From the NCBI GenBank assembly GCA_031291675.1, contig JARLIO010000080.1, positions 44,735-108,734 of the forward strand: a stretch of DNA of 64,000 nucleotides. The letters run 5' to 3'. How positions within the stretch are numbered: position 1 is the first letter of the stretch; each line of letters opens with the position of its first letter. Shown piece after piece: positions 1-7,975 of the stretch. The stretch comes from Azospirillaceae bacterium (lineage in GTDB: Bacteria > Pseudomonadota > Alphaproteobacteria > Azospirillales > Azospirillaceae). The position numbers and the translations under genes are program-made. Under the pieces are notes generated by a model. That model saw nothing but the letters and a program-made list of their open reading frames with translations. It did no database searches and had not been told where the DNA came from.

Positions 1-757
1 GTCCGAAATGCATGGTCAGCAACTCGTTCACGCCGACGATGCCGACCTCGGCCGCGGCGATCCGGCGGATGCTGTCACGAACCTCGGCATCGACACCTTC
101 ACCGGTCAGCAGGCTCTGGCACTCGTAGGCCAGGAAGGCCGCCGTCACCGCCAGGATCACGCCGATCACGAGCGAGGCAACGCCGTCGAGCACCGGCAGG
201 TCGAGCGCCTGGCCGAGCGCGATGCCGCCGAGTGCGACCGCGAGGCCGAGCAGCGCCGCGGTGTCCTCGAACAGCACGGTGAACACCGTCGGATCCTTGC
301 TGCCGCGGATGGCGCCGAACAGCGTCCGGGATCCCTTGCTGCGCCGAAATTCCTTCAGGGCGACCAGCCAGCCCCCGCCCTCGAACAGCATGGCGAGGCT
401 CAGCACGATGTAGTTGACGTAGGCATTCTCGACCGGATGCGGCACTTCGATCTTGTCAAGGCCTTCAAGGATCGAGAGGCCGGCGCCGAGGCCGAAGATC
501 AGGACAGCGACGACGAAGGCCCAGAAATAGAGCTGCAGGCCATGCCCGAACGGATGAGCGGCATTGGCCGGCTTCGCGGCCTGCCGCATGCCGTGGAGCA
601 GGAGGATCTGGTTGCCGGTGTCGACGAGTGAGTGGATTGCCTCGCTCAGCATGGCGGCGCTGCCGGTGAACCAGGCCGCGCCGAATTTGGTGACGGCGAT
701 CAGCGCATTGACGCCGAGCGCTGCATAGATGACGAGCTTGGATCCGTGCGTGGCCAT
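1..757 (-). CDS. Cation diffusion facilitator (CDF) family transporter, C-terminus cut by window edge
   Basis: The reverse strand reads open from an ATG at 757 to the left edge, giving 252 codons without a stop. The protein should export divalent metal ions across the inner membrane in exchange for protons. Near residues 42-46 it carries the HSLVD motif typical of CDF helix II, followed by a HPFGHG segment around residue 70 and further hydrophobic segments (for example YFWAFVVAVLIFGLGAG). The visible part covers the membrane domain and the beginning of the cytoplasmic domain. A small gene at 799-1002 lies just upstream on the same strand. The metal specificity cannot be read from this fragment. 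Confidence 0.88.
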   Translation of the reverse strand, partial: MATHGSKLVIYAALGVNALIAVTKFGAAWFTGSAAMLSEAIHSLVDTGNQILLLHGMRQAAKPANAAHPFGHGLQLYFWAFVVAVLIFGLGAGLSILEGLDKIEVPHPVENAYVNYIVLSLAMLFEGGGWLVALKEFRRSKGSRTLFGAIRGSKDPTVFTVLFEDTAALLGLAVALGGIALGQALDLPVLDGVASLVIGVILAVTAAFLAYECQSLLTGEGVDAEVRDSIRRIAAAEVGIVGVNELLTMHFG

Positions 758-798
758 GTTCCAGGTTTCGTTCAAGTGGCGGGAAGCGAAGGCGCCGC

Positions 799-1002
799 TC
801 AGGCGGGTTCGGTCTCTTCGGCCAGCACGGTCCGGTCCGGTTCCGCTGGCATGAGACACGCGCCTTCGGTGGAGCGGGCCATTTCATCGGGCGAAAGCTG
901 CGCGAAGGACCGGTTCGGCTTGAACAGCCGTTGTTTGGCGCAATCGCCGAACATCGATCGGGCCCGGCGTTCGACGGCTTGGTCATTCACGGCATCGGTC
1001 AT
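799..1002 (-). CDS. Small hypothetical protein (67 aa)
   Basis: This is a 67-residue reading frame starting MTDAVNDQAVERRARSMFGD. The ATG at 1002 is chosen over one at 1017 because a GGGGAGCG stretch stands at ribosome-binding distance. No family is recognised. The sequence is charged, has no membrane segment, and contains two cysteines. It lies 41 bases upstream of the CDF transporter start on the same strand and could be cotranscribed with it. It might also be a chance frame, so existence is likely but not certain. Confidence 0.45.
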   Translation of the reverse strand: MTDAVNDQAVERRARSMFGDCAKQRLFKPNRSFAQLSPDEMARSTEGACLMPAEPDRTVLAEETEPA

Positions 1003-1140
1003 GCGATCGCTCCCCATCGTTGCCGGCAGACCTTAAATCATCCCCGTGGCGGAACCAAGCGGCAGCCTCGCAAGACAGACTGCCGCAGCGGCTCGCTGTT
1101 CGGTGGGGCCGTATGCAGAACGGGCACGGATTATGCGTGA

Positions 1141-1177
1141 GCCCCGGCCTACGCCGATCGCAAACGGCAAGGACGCG
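1141..1177. repeat. 37-base dispersed repeat, copy 1
   Basis: This segment matches 1744-1780 at 33 of 37 positions without gaps; the last 15 or more bases (CAAACGGCAAGGACGCG) are identical. It lies just downstream of the VOC gene, which ends at 1228 on the minus strand. Both copies sit behind the 3' end of a leftward gene, so they may act in transcript ends, but no clear terminator is formed by this copy. Confidence 0.6.
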
Positions 1178-1227
1178 TGGCAGGCGGGCCGTCCGCCTTC
1201 AGGCGCGTATGCGACCAAATCGGACGT

Positions 1228-1623
1228 TCACTCAGTCGCCTCAGGATCATGACAACAGATGCAAAGTTTGTTGCCGTCCGGGTCGCGAAAATACGCCCCA
1301 TAGTAGTTCGGATGGTATGCTGGCCGCAGACGGGGTTTACCCTCGTCGCGGCCGCCGTGTTCCAGTGCCACCGCATAGCAATGATCGACGAGCGAACGGC
1401 TGCGGGCCAGCAACGCAATCATCTGTCCGTTGCCGGGCGTCGCGGCTTGACCATCAAAGGGCCGCGTGATGATGAACAGCGGCCTGTCTGCGTCAGAATG
1501 CTTCCAACCCGCCCATTGCGGCTCGGAGAATTTGAGCGTCAAGCCTAACGCCTCCATTATCGGCCCGTAAAATTCCAAAGCGCGTTGGATATCGGACACG
1601 CCCACGGTCGTATGTGAAAGCAC
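1228..1623 (-). CDS. VOC (glyoxalase/bleomycin resistance fold) family protein
   Basis: The product (131 aa from the GTG at 1623) has the vicinal oxygen chelate fold. It begins LSHTTVGVSDIQRALEFYG and ends with YYGAYFRDPDGNKLCICCH, the two hallmark strands of a single-domain glyoxalase-like protein. Such proteins bind a metal and act in detoxification or resistance; the substrate cannot be inferred here. The GTG is preferred to an ATG at 1644 because related proteins start at SHTTxGVSD and a GGAGA stands about nine bases upstream. It appears monocistronic. The C-terminus has a CxCC cysteine cluster that is not part of the usual motif. Confidence 0.8.
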   Translation of the reverse strand: MLSHTTVGVSDIQRALEFYGPIMEALGLTLKFSEPQWAGWKHSDADRPLFIITRPFDGQAATPGNGQMIALLARSRSLVDHCYAVALEHGGRDEGKPRLRPAYHPNYYGAYFRDPDGNKLCICCHDPEATE

Positions 1624-1706
1624 GGGATCCCGTCTCCGCCTCAAATAGGCCTGTGCGTATGGCCGCTTTTGGAAGATGGCAAAAGGTGACGAGGTTGGCT
1701 ATCATG

Positions 1707-1734
1707 GATCGATTTTCGCCTGTCGGGAAACATA
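1707..1734. repeat. 28-base direct repeat, left copy flanking the map/ParD-like module
   Basis: This matches 3006-3033 in the same orientation at 24 of 28 positions, including the identical core CGCCTGTCGGGAAACA. The two copies bracket the ParD-like and methionine aminopeptidase genes with about 1.3 kb between them. This is compatible with a past insertion or with recombination, but no integrase is present between the copies. Confidence 0.55.
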
Positions 1735-1743
1735 GCTACGGGA

Positions 1744-1780
1744 ACCCCGGCCGACACCGACCGCAAACGGCAAGGACGCG
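1744..1780. repeat. 37-base dispersed repeat, copy 2, with hairpin ends
   Basis: This copy (see also 1141-1177) is flanked by the inverted arms GAACCCCG (beginning at 1742) and CGGGGTTC (ending at 1786). The whole can fold as a stem. It lies directly downstream of the 3' end of the leftward methionine aminopeptidase frame (1839), where it could serve as a factor-independent terminator lacking a U-run. Confidence 0.5.
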
Positions 1781-1838
1781 GGGTTCGTTCTCGGTCCGCT
1801 GCCGGAGAGCAGATGCGGCAAAGCGGACATCTGGAACG

Positions 1839-2618
1839 TCACAGTCTGGCTGCCAGCATCGGCGTCTCATCGCGGCGCAGGGTCAAGACTTCGACGCCAT
1901 TCCCCGTGACCGCGACCGTATGCTCGAATTGGGCGGAGAGCTTCCGGTCGTTGGTCACAACCGTCCATCCGTCGCTTTCGGTCGAGACCTTGCCGGTGCC
2001 CTGGTTGACCATCGGCTCAATAGTGAAGACCATGCCCTCGCACAGCTTCAAGCCCGTTCCCGGCCGTCCGAAATTGAGCACCTGCGGTTCCTCGCGCATC
2101 GCGCGACCGATGCCATGCCCGCAATATTCCCGCACAACCGACTAGCCGTTCCTTTTGGCATGCCGTTCGATCGCGAAGCCGATGTCCCCCAGATGTGCTC
2201 CGGGCCGCACCTGTTTTATGCCTTTCCACATCGCCTCCTGGGCGACCCGCACGAGCCGCCTCGCAGCCGCCGGGGCATTGCCGGTCAGGTAGGTCTTGCT
2301 CGAGTCCGCGATGAAGCCGTTCTTTTCGAGCGTGATGTCCAGGTTGATGATGTCGCCGTCACGGATGATCTCGCCCGGATCGGGCACGCCGTGGCAGACG
2401 ACATGTTTGATCGAGCAGTTCAGGACATATTTGAAGCCATATTGCCCCTTGCTCGCCGGATGGGCGGCGAGGTCCACGGTGATGAAGCGGTCGACCAGAT
2501 GGTTGACCTGCAATGTCGACATGCCGGCGAGTTCCTGCCCGTCCAGCATCTCAAAGACGGACGCCAGCATTTTGCCTGATACGCGCATGAGCGCCAGTTC
2601 GTCCGGGGTTTTTACCAT
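1839..2618 (-). pseudogene. map: Type I methionine aminopeptidase interrupted by an in-frame amber codon
   Basis: Over 260 codons the frame reads as a full type I methionine aminopeptidase, which removes the initiator Met from nascent proteins. Metal ligands are all present in register: D94 and D105 (INLDIT, IADSS), H168 (CGHGIG), E201 (FTIEPM) and E232 (FEHT). Codon 159, however, is TAG (2142-2144) where relatives have Tyr ([17 protein letters not shown]). Termination there removes three of the five ligands, so the product should be inactive unless the codon is suppressed. Downstream the frame has no further defect, so the mutation is recent or is a sequence error. The ATG at 2618 lies one base after the TGA of the ParD-like gene, and starts at 2636 or 2651 are possible. 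The cell presumably has another map gene elsewhere. Confidence 0.85.
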
Positions 2619-2619
2619 G

Positions 2620-2826
2620 TCACGTGACCGCGACATCCCCGAGACGCACATTCGCCGTCGCGAACTGCATCTTCACGATGTTGTTGAAGGACAGGGTCGG
2701 ATTGGCTTCGGCCAGCATGCCGATCTTCATCCAGAACTCGGCCTGCGCATTTATGGACCGGCACATCACGGTGCTGGCCCGACGGGCTTCCTCATGCAGG
2801 TCGTCGTCGATTTTTACGATGCCCAT
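2620..2826 (-). CDS. ParD-like family protein
   Basis: This 68-residue protein (starting MGIVKIDDDLHEEARRAS) looks like the ParD-like family, small proteins with a ribbon-helix-helix-type start resembling type II antitoxins. Its stop codon is separated from the map start by one base, so the two genes form a tight operon. ParD-like genes next to a type I methionine aminopeptidase are, to my knowledge, a recurring pair in proteobacteria; the meaning of the pair is not established. A 28-base perfect palindrome lies 23 bases upstream of the ATG and is probably the binding site for this protein (inference). Confidence 0.75.
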   Translation of the reverse strand: MGIVKIDDDLHEEARRASTVMCRSINAQAEFWMKIGMLAEANPTLSFNNIVKMQFATANVRLGDVAVT

Positions 2827-2848
2827 GGGGGTCTCTTAAAGGAAACGA

Positions 2849-2876
2849 ATATACGAACCATATATGGTTCGTATAT
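2849..2876. promoter_or_regulatory. 28-base perfect palindrome upstream of the ParD-like/map operon
   Basis: Each half reads ATATACGAACCATA or its complement, and all 14 base pairs match. It is AT-rich in a GC-rich region and sits immediately upstream of the ParD-like start codon. This is what an autoregulatory operator for a dimeric ribbon-helix-helix protein would look like. Binding itself is inferred. Confidence 0.7.
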
Positions 2877-2883
2877 GCTTCGT

Positions 2884-3405
2884 CAATCGAATGCGGTGAA
2901 GCCTTGGCGAACCTGTTGTTGCGGCCTCCCGCCCAAGCCGAGGCTGGAAGCTGAATGAACGGTTGATCTTGGGCGGCTATCTTGCGATCTCGCGGAGCAA
3001 ATTTGGGTCGACTTCCGCCTGTCGGGAAACACATGTTTTCCGTCACCGGCGCCGGAGCACCCCGAAAGACCGGTTGATCGGCCAAAACCTGCACGACAAG
3101 TCCCGCCGGAATGAAGCACGACCCGGAGCGAACAACTGCGGACACACGGCACGTCTGCCGTCATCCATCTCGCCTTTGCGCCCCGTGCCAATTGCTGCGA
3201 TGCAGCATATACGAATACTTCCAACCATCCACCATCGGGTCGTAGAGCCGGAACCTGTGGTCGGGGGTCGGCCCTGGCATCGCCGTGGCGCCGCCATCGC
3301 CTCCCCAGACTGTACGACGCAAGCATTCTACCGACGATCCATCGGATTGGCAGAAATACCCCAGGATATGGGGCCGCACCCCACGGACACCCGCGATCCG
3401 GGGCG
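2884..3405. other. Region without a supportable gene
   Basis: No reading frame here has a recognisable protein signature with start and ribosome-binding site. It contains the right copy of the 28-base direct repeat (3006-3033). On the minus strand, a frame between about 3390 and 3165 has protein-like composition (for example DHRFRLYDPMVDGWKYSYML). It has no convincing start and runs out of the 3' end of the protease gene in another frame. It may be a decayed gene, but this is unproven. Confidence 0.4.
3006..3033. repeat. 28-base direct repeat, right copy flanking the map/ParD-like module
   Basis: This is the partner of 1707-1734, with 24 of 28 identical positions in the same orientation. It lies about 130 bases upstream of the palindromic operator of the ParD-like gene, in otherwise gene-free DNA. 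Confidence 0.55.
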
Positions 3406-5577
3406 TCAGAACTGGGTAAAGGGCGTCAGAACCACCTGCCGCCCACTGGGTAGAATGATCGTTGCCGCGGTCGAGGAACTCACGGTCAGCGTCATGGTCC
3501 CGACGCTGGTTTCCGCGGGTGTCTGGACCGCACCGGTCAGGGTCTGGCCGCCGATCGCCTCCATCAGCGCCGCGGTCAGAATCTGGGCGCCGGTTGCGCC
3601 GAACACCCCGTTGGAGGTAACCGGCGTTCCCAACGCGTAATACCAGCGATCGGTGCCATCCGCAGCGTAGAGATAGGCGATCAGGAAGATCTGTGTGCCC
3701 TGCTGTTCGATGAAATAGCCCGATCCGGCATCGGCGGGGTTCCACCACCATCCGCTGGCCGGGGCCCCCGTCGTCGCCGCCTTGACCGAACTGCCGTCGA
3801 TCGGATAGCGGGTGATCGACGTGGTCACGGCACCGGACGAAAACGCACTGCCACTCCAGGTGATCGTTCCCTTGGTGGTACTGGTGAACGCCAGCGTCAC
3901 CGTCGCAGAACTGGCCAGGGCGGTGACCTGCGTCGACGGGTTGCTGCTGAGGGTCTCGCCGCCGCTATATTCCGTCAATGCGCCGCTGAAGCCACTGGTA
4001 CTGTACGGCCCACTGGCGACATACCACACCGGTGTTCCGTTGGCACGGTACATATAGGCCGCGATCATGATCCGATTGTTGTCGACCTCGATGCCATAGC
4101 CCCGCCCGGGTTCGCTGGCGGACCACCACCATCCGGTATCCGGAACCACCGTCACCGTCCCGACATCCGGCAAGGCCGCAGCAACATTGATCCGCGGCAA
4201 GGTATAGGTGTAGCTGGTCTGACCCGGCGTCAGCGTGAAGGTCAGCATTGTCCCGCCCTTGGTCAGGGCCTGGGCGATCTGATCGATTGTCGCGGTCGGA
4301 CGCGCCGATCGCAACAGAGCGAAGGCGCCCGCGACATGCGGTGTCGCCATCGACGTGCCGCTCCAGATCGCGTAGCCCCCGCCGGGAACCGAAGAGGCAA
4401 TGTTCGTGCCCGGCGCCAGATACGACACGAATGACGCAATATTGGTGAAGGAGGACAGCGTATCGCTGACCGTCGTGCTGCTGACGGCGAAAGCCGTCGA
4501 AATGCAGGCCGGCGCCGAAATCGCATTATCAATCGCGTCATTTCCGGCCGCAATCACGGTCGCGATATTGACCGCACGCAGATTGTCGACCGCCGTCTTC
4601 TGGTCGGCATTGTCCGAATCGCAGGTCGCCTGGGAGGTATAGGTATCACCGCCCAGGCTCAGATTGACCGCGGCAATACTATAGCTGTTGCGGAGCTGAT
4701 AGATATATTCCATCCCCCGGATCTGGTCGCTGGTCCAGGACAGAACGCAGGTATAGCTGCCGCTGCCCTGGCATTCCGACCCGCTGAACAGCGAGTAGAC
4801 CTGGACCGAGATGATCGAGGCCCCCGGCGCCACCCCGGAGAAACTGGTCGATTGGTAGCCGGCGGCGATACCGGCAACATGGGTTCCGTGTTCGCAGTCG
4901 GAAGTCAGGATCACGCTGCAATTGACCCCGGACCCGGTTCCCGTCTGGCTCGATGTCCCGTTGGGGCATAATGTCGTCGAACCATAGCTGCTTGATGTCG
5001 TCGAAAAACAGGCCTCGGCAACGACGCGCCCACCCAGATACGGGTGCGCCGTTGCCATGCCGGTATCGAGAATGGCGACCGCCTGTCCGACACCGGTATA
5101 GCCTTCGGCCCAAACCGTCGGCCCACCGATCAGGGTCACCGACGCCGAGGTGTAGCGCGGCTTGGCAAGACGATCCTCGGTGATCGACGTCACCGTGGCG
5201 TTGTTACCCAATGCCGCCAAGGCGTTGGCGTCGACCTCCATCACCGCGGCAGGCAGGGTCGTGAACGGCGCCACACTGTAGACCTCGCCCCGGCCCGCGG
5301 CATCCGCCGCAACCGCGCGCAGATCGCCCGCGGTTTTGGTGCGCTGCGTCGCAACCGCGGCGTTATCGCTCAGCAGATGTTCGGCAACGGCACCATTCTG
5401 GATCCCGACAATGACCCGGACCCGACCGGCACTCTGCGCCTTGGCCGTCAGCAAAGCGACGCGATCCGCAGCCACGCCGGCATGGGCGCTCGCCATCGCA
5501 AACACCATGACGATGGTCACCAGTATCGCGACCAAAGCCGAAGGAAGACGACGTTCTATCCCACTTATCCGCATCAT
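3406..5577 (-). CDS. Secreted S8 (subtilisin-type) serine protease with C-terminal aromatic repeats, copy 1
   Basis: The 723-aa product is an exported serine endopeptidase. A signal peptide (LVAILVTIVMVFAMASAHA) is followed by an inhibitor-like prodomain (about residues 35-140). The S8 domain follows, with catalytic Asp171 (AILDTG), His230 (CEHGTHVAG), oxyanion Asn346 (AAGN) and Ser409 (SGTSMATPH). The last 230 residues hold two copies of a module with the signature GWWW..P..GxGYxIE...I.IAAYxYxxxGxxxWY, found appended to various secreted proteins of proteobacteria; its role is unknown. Several cysteines suggest disulfides. The ATG at 5577 follows a GAGGG motif by seven bases; an adjacent ATG at 5574 is an alternative. 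The next gene upstream (5882-7975) is a paralogue in the same orientation. Confidence 0.93.
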   Translation of the reverse strand: MMRISGIERRLPSALVAILVTIVMVFAMASAHAGVAADRVALLTAKAQSAGRVRVIVGIQNGAVAEHLLSDNAAVATQRTKTAGDLRAVAADAAGRGEVYSVAPFTTLPAAVMEVDANALAALGNNATVTSITEDRLAKPRYTSASVTLIGGPTVWAEGYTGVGQAVAILDTGMATAHPYLGGRVVAEACFSTTSSSYGSTTLCPNGTSSQTGTGSGVNCSVILTSDCEHGTHVAGIAAGYQSTSFSGVAPGASIISVQVYSLFSGSECQGSGSYTCVLSWTSDQIRGMEYIYQLRNSYSIAAVNLSLGGDTYTSQATCDSDNADQKTAVDNLRAVNIATVIAAGNDAIDNAISAPACISTAFAVSSTTVSDTLSSFTNIASFVSYLAPGTNIASSVPGGGYAIWSGTSMATPHVAGAFALLRSARPTATIDQIAQALTKGGTMLTFTLTPGQTSYTYTLPRINVAAALPDVGTVTVVPDTGWWWSASEPGRGYGIEVDNNRIMIAAYMYRANGTPVWYVASGPYSTSGFSGALTEYSGGETLSSNPSTQVTALASSATVTLAFTSTTKGTITWSGSAFSSGAVTTSITRYPIDGSSVKAATTGAPASGWWWNPADAGSGYFIEQQGTQIFLIAYLYAADGTDRWYYALGTPVTSNGVFGATGAQILTAALMEAIGGQTLTGAVQTPAETSVGTMTLTVSSSTAATIILPSGRQVVLTPFTQF

Positions 5578-5795
5578 TGTGCTGCCCTCTACCATCGCTC
5601 CGACCCGGACCGCAAAACACGCGTCACCTTATATCACAATGCCGATCACTACTTTGTCCCGACGACAAAATATCGCAAATTAGACGGCGATTCAGCGACA
5701 CGCGGCGCGCCGGCGCCGACAGATTGGCGAGTACCAGGCATCTGCGCTGGAACACGAGAGGTCCGCGTCGCTGAAAATGAGAGGATCTCCCGCCA

Positions 5796-5878
5796 CCGTC
5801 ATGCTCGCGAACGCGGGGGCCCAGAGCCGCAAGCTCCGAACGATGGCGCCTGTGGCCTTGGATGGCCGCGTTCGCGAG
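5796..5878. repeat. REP-like palindromic element between the two protease genes
   Basis: This begins CCGTCATGCTCGCGAACGCGG and ends CCGCGTTCGCGAG, so its 13-base arms at 5804-5816 and 5866-5878 are perfectly inverted. The first half follows the common bacterial pattern GTCAT-N-CGCGAAnGCGGG seen in REP elements. A related copy lies at 63771-63860; the two share CTCGCGAACGCGGGG and CAAGCTCCGAAC. It starts three bases after the stop of the 5882-7975 protease (in its direction of transcription) and could terminate or stabilise that mRNA. The rest of the gap 5578-5881 holds only the presumed promoter of copy 1. Confidence 0.65.
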
Positions 5879-5881
5879 CCA

Positions 5882-7975
5882 CTAGAACCGATAACGCGTC
5901 AGCGGCAGGACCGAACCATTCGGCAGAGTCAGGTTCGCCGATTCCGTGCTGGAAAACTGAAGCGTGACGGAACCGACATTTTGCGTTGACGTGACAGGTT
6001 GCCAGGATCCCGTCAGCGTCTGCCCGCCGGCGCTTTCCGTGAGCCTCCCGGTGTAGTTGTAATCATCGGTCATCGCACCCAGCGAGCTGTACCACACCGG
6101 ATTGCCACTGCTGTCATAGAGCAAACCGCCCAGGAACAACTCACTGCCCTGGGTTTCGATCACCCAGCCGGTCCCACTCGCCGCGGCATCCCACCACCAC
6201 CCCGACTCGGGTGTGAACGAATTGCGGGTTGTGGTCGCGCCACTACTGCCGAACGAATAGCGTTGCAGCGCCAGCGTGCCGCCGGGCCAAACCAGGGTCG
6301 CGTTGCGGGCCCCGGACGTCGTCAGGGTCATGGATCCCAGGCTGGTCGGGCAACTCGCCGCGTGATAGCTGCCGCTCAAAGTCTGCCCGCCGCTGCAGCT
6401 CAGCAGACTGCCGCTATAGGACGTGTTGCCAATGCCGCCGAGTGACATCGACCAGGTCGGCGCACCCGATGCGGCATAGAGAAGATCGGCAAAATACAGA
6501 TTGCTGTTGTGCGTCTCGATGAAATAACCGACCCCGGGATAGGACGGATTCCACCACCACCCGGTCTCGGGCAGTGCCGCCAGCGAATCAATTGTCGACA
6601 GCGCCCCCGACACGCTGATCCGCGGCTTGGTATAGCTGTAGGTGGTATTGCCTTGCGCCAAGGTCAGCGACAGTGACTTGCCGCCCTGGGTCAGGGCCCG
6701 GGCGATCTGATCGAGGGTATCGTTGGGCCGTGCCGACTTCAAAAGGGCAAACGCCCCGGCAACGTGCGGGGTTGCCATCGACGTCCCGCTCATCACCGCG
6801 TAACCGCCGCCGGGGATCGACGAGGTGATGTTCGATCCCGGGGCCAGATAGGACAGGAACGAGGCGATATCGCTGAACGACGAGAATGTATCCGAAACCG
6901 TCGTGCTGCCAACCGAAAACGCCGAGGAAATACAACCCGGCGCATCGATGACGTTATAGGTCGAATCATTGCCCGCCGCGATCGCGGTCGCAATTCCGAC
7001 ATACCGCAGATTGTCAATTGCCGCTTTTTCAGTATCGTAGTCCGAATCGCAGCTCGCCTGACTGGTATAGGAACTGCCGCCCAGGCTCATATTGACCGAG
7101 GCGATGCTATAGCTCGACCGCAGTTGATAGACATATTCCAGGGCCTGGATCTCATCGCTGGTATAGGACGCGATACAGGTCGAACTGCCGGTGCCCTGAC
7201 ATTCCGACCCGGTAAACAGCGAGAACACCTGGATCGAGATGATCGACGCGCCGGGGGCGACACCGGAAAAGCTTGTCGATTGATAGCCCGCAGCGATGCC
7301 GGCAACATGGGTGCCGTGCTCGCAATCGGTCGTGAGCGACAGGCTGCAATTCACGCCGGCGCCGGTCCCGGTCTGACTCGTCGCGCCGTTGGGGCACAGG
7401 GTGGTGGCGCCGTCGCTCGTCGAGGTCGTCGAAAAGCACGCCTCGGCAACAACGCGGCCCCCCAAAAACGGATGCGTCGAGTCAACACCGGAATCGAGGA
7501 TCGCGATTGCCTGGCCGCTGCCGGTATACCCGTCAGCCCAAACCGTTGGCGCCCCGATCAGGGTGACCGACGTCGAGCTGTAGCGTGGATGATGGATCTT
7601 GTCTTCGGTGATCGACAACACCGCGCCATTGTCGCGCAATGACGCCAGGGCGTCGGCGTCGACCTCCATGACCGCGGCCGGCAGGGTCTGGAACGGCGCC
7701 TCGCTGTACACCTGACCATGGGCGCCAGCGGTTGCCGCGACCTGGGCCAGGTCGCCGGCGTTCTGGGCCCGCTGCGCCGCGATCGCCGCCTGACTGCCCA
7801 ACAGAGCTTCGGCAACGGAACGGTTATGGACGCGAACGATCACCCGGACCCGGCCGTTATCCTGCGCCTTGGTCATCAACGCGCTGACCCGATCCGCTGT
7901 CACCGTGGCGTGTACAATCGAGGGGGCACAGGCCACGACGAGGACCGCGAGAATCAGTCGAAAGTAACGATTCAT
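5882..7975 (-). CDS. Secreted S8 (subtilisin-type) serine protease with C-terminal aromatic repeats, copy 2
   Basis: This is a paralogue of the gene at 3406-5577 with the same architecture: signal peptide (LILAVLVVACAPSIVHA), prodomain, S8 domain and two GWWWxP..G.GYFIET modules. Counting from the ATG at 7975, the catalytic residues are Asp161 (AILDSG), His220 (CEHGTHVAG), Asn336 (AAGN) and Ser399 (SGTSMATPH). Long stretches such as YQSTSFSGVAPGASIIS are identical in both copies, so the pair arose by tandem duplication. The start at 7975 is chosen because the signal peptide begins there; an ATG at 7984 is nearly as good. The two copies are separated by 304 bases, so each probably has its own promoter. 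Confidence 0.92.
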   Translation of the reverse strand: MNRYFRLILAVLVVACAPSIVHATVTADRVSALMTKAQDNGRVRVIVRVHNRSVAEALLGSQAAIAAQRAQNAGDLAQVAATAGAHGQVYSEAPFQTLPAAVMEVDADALASLRDNGAVLSITEDKIHHPRYSSTSVTLIGAPTVWADGYTGSGQAIAILDSGVDSTHPFLGGRVVAEACFSTTSTSDGATTLCPNGATSQTGTGAGVNCSLSLTTDCEHGTHVAGIAAGYQSTSFSGVAPGASIISIQVFSLFTGSECQGTGSSTCIASYTSDEIQALEYVYQLRSSYSIASVNMSLGGSSYTSQASCDSDYDTEKAAIDNLRYVGIATAIAAGNDSTYNVIDAPGCISSAFSVGSTTVSDTFSSFSDIASFLSYLAPGSNITSSIPGGGYAVMSGTSMATPHVAGAFALLKSARPNDTLDQIARALTQGGKSLSLTLAQGNTTYSYTKPRISVSGALSTIDSLAALPETGWWWNPSYPGVGYFIETHNSNLYFADLLYAASGAPTWSMSLGGIGNTSYSGSLLSCSGGQTLSGSYHAASCPTSLGSMTLTTSGARNATLVWPGGTLALQRYSFGSSGATTTRNSFTPESGWWWDAAASGTGWVIETQGSELFLGGLLYDSSGNPVWYSSLGAMTDDYNYTGRLTESAGGQTLTGSWQPVTSTQNVGSVTLQFSSTESANLTLPNGSVLPLTRYRF

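Noticed and set aside
2963..3640. 225-codon plus-strand frame over the gene-free region and the protease 3' end
   Set aside because: No ribosome-binding site or family signature, and half of it is antisense to the protease C-terminal module.
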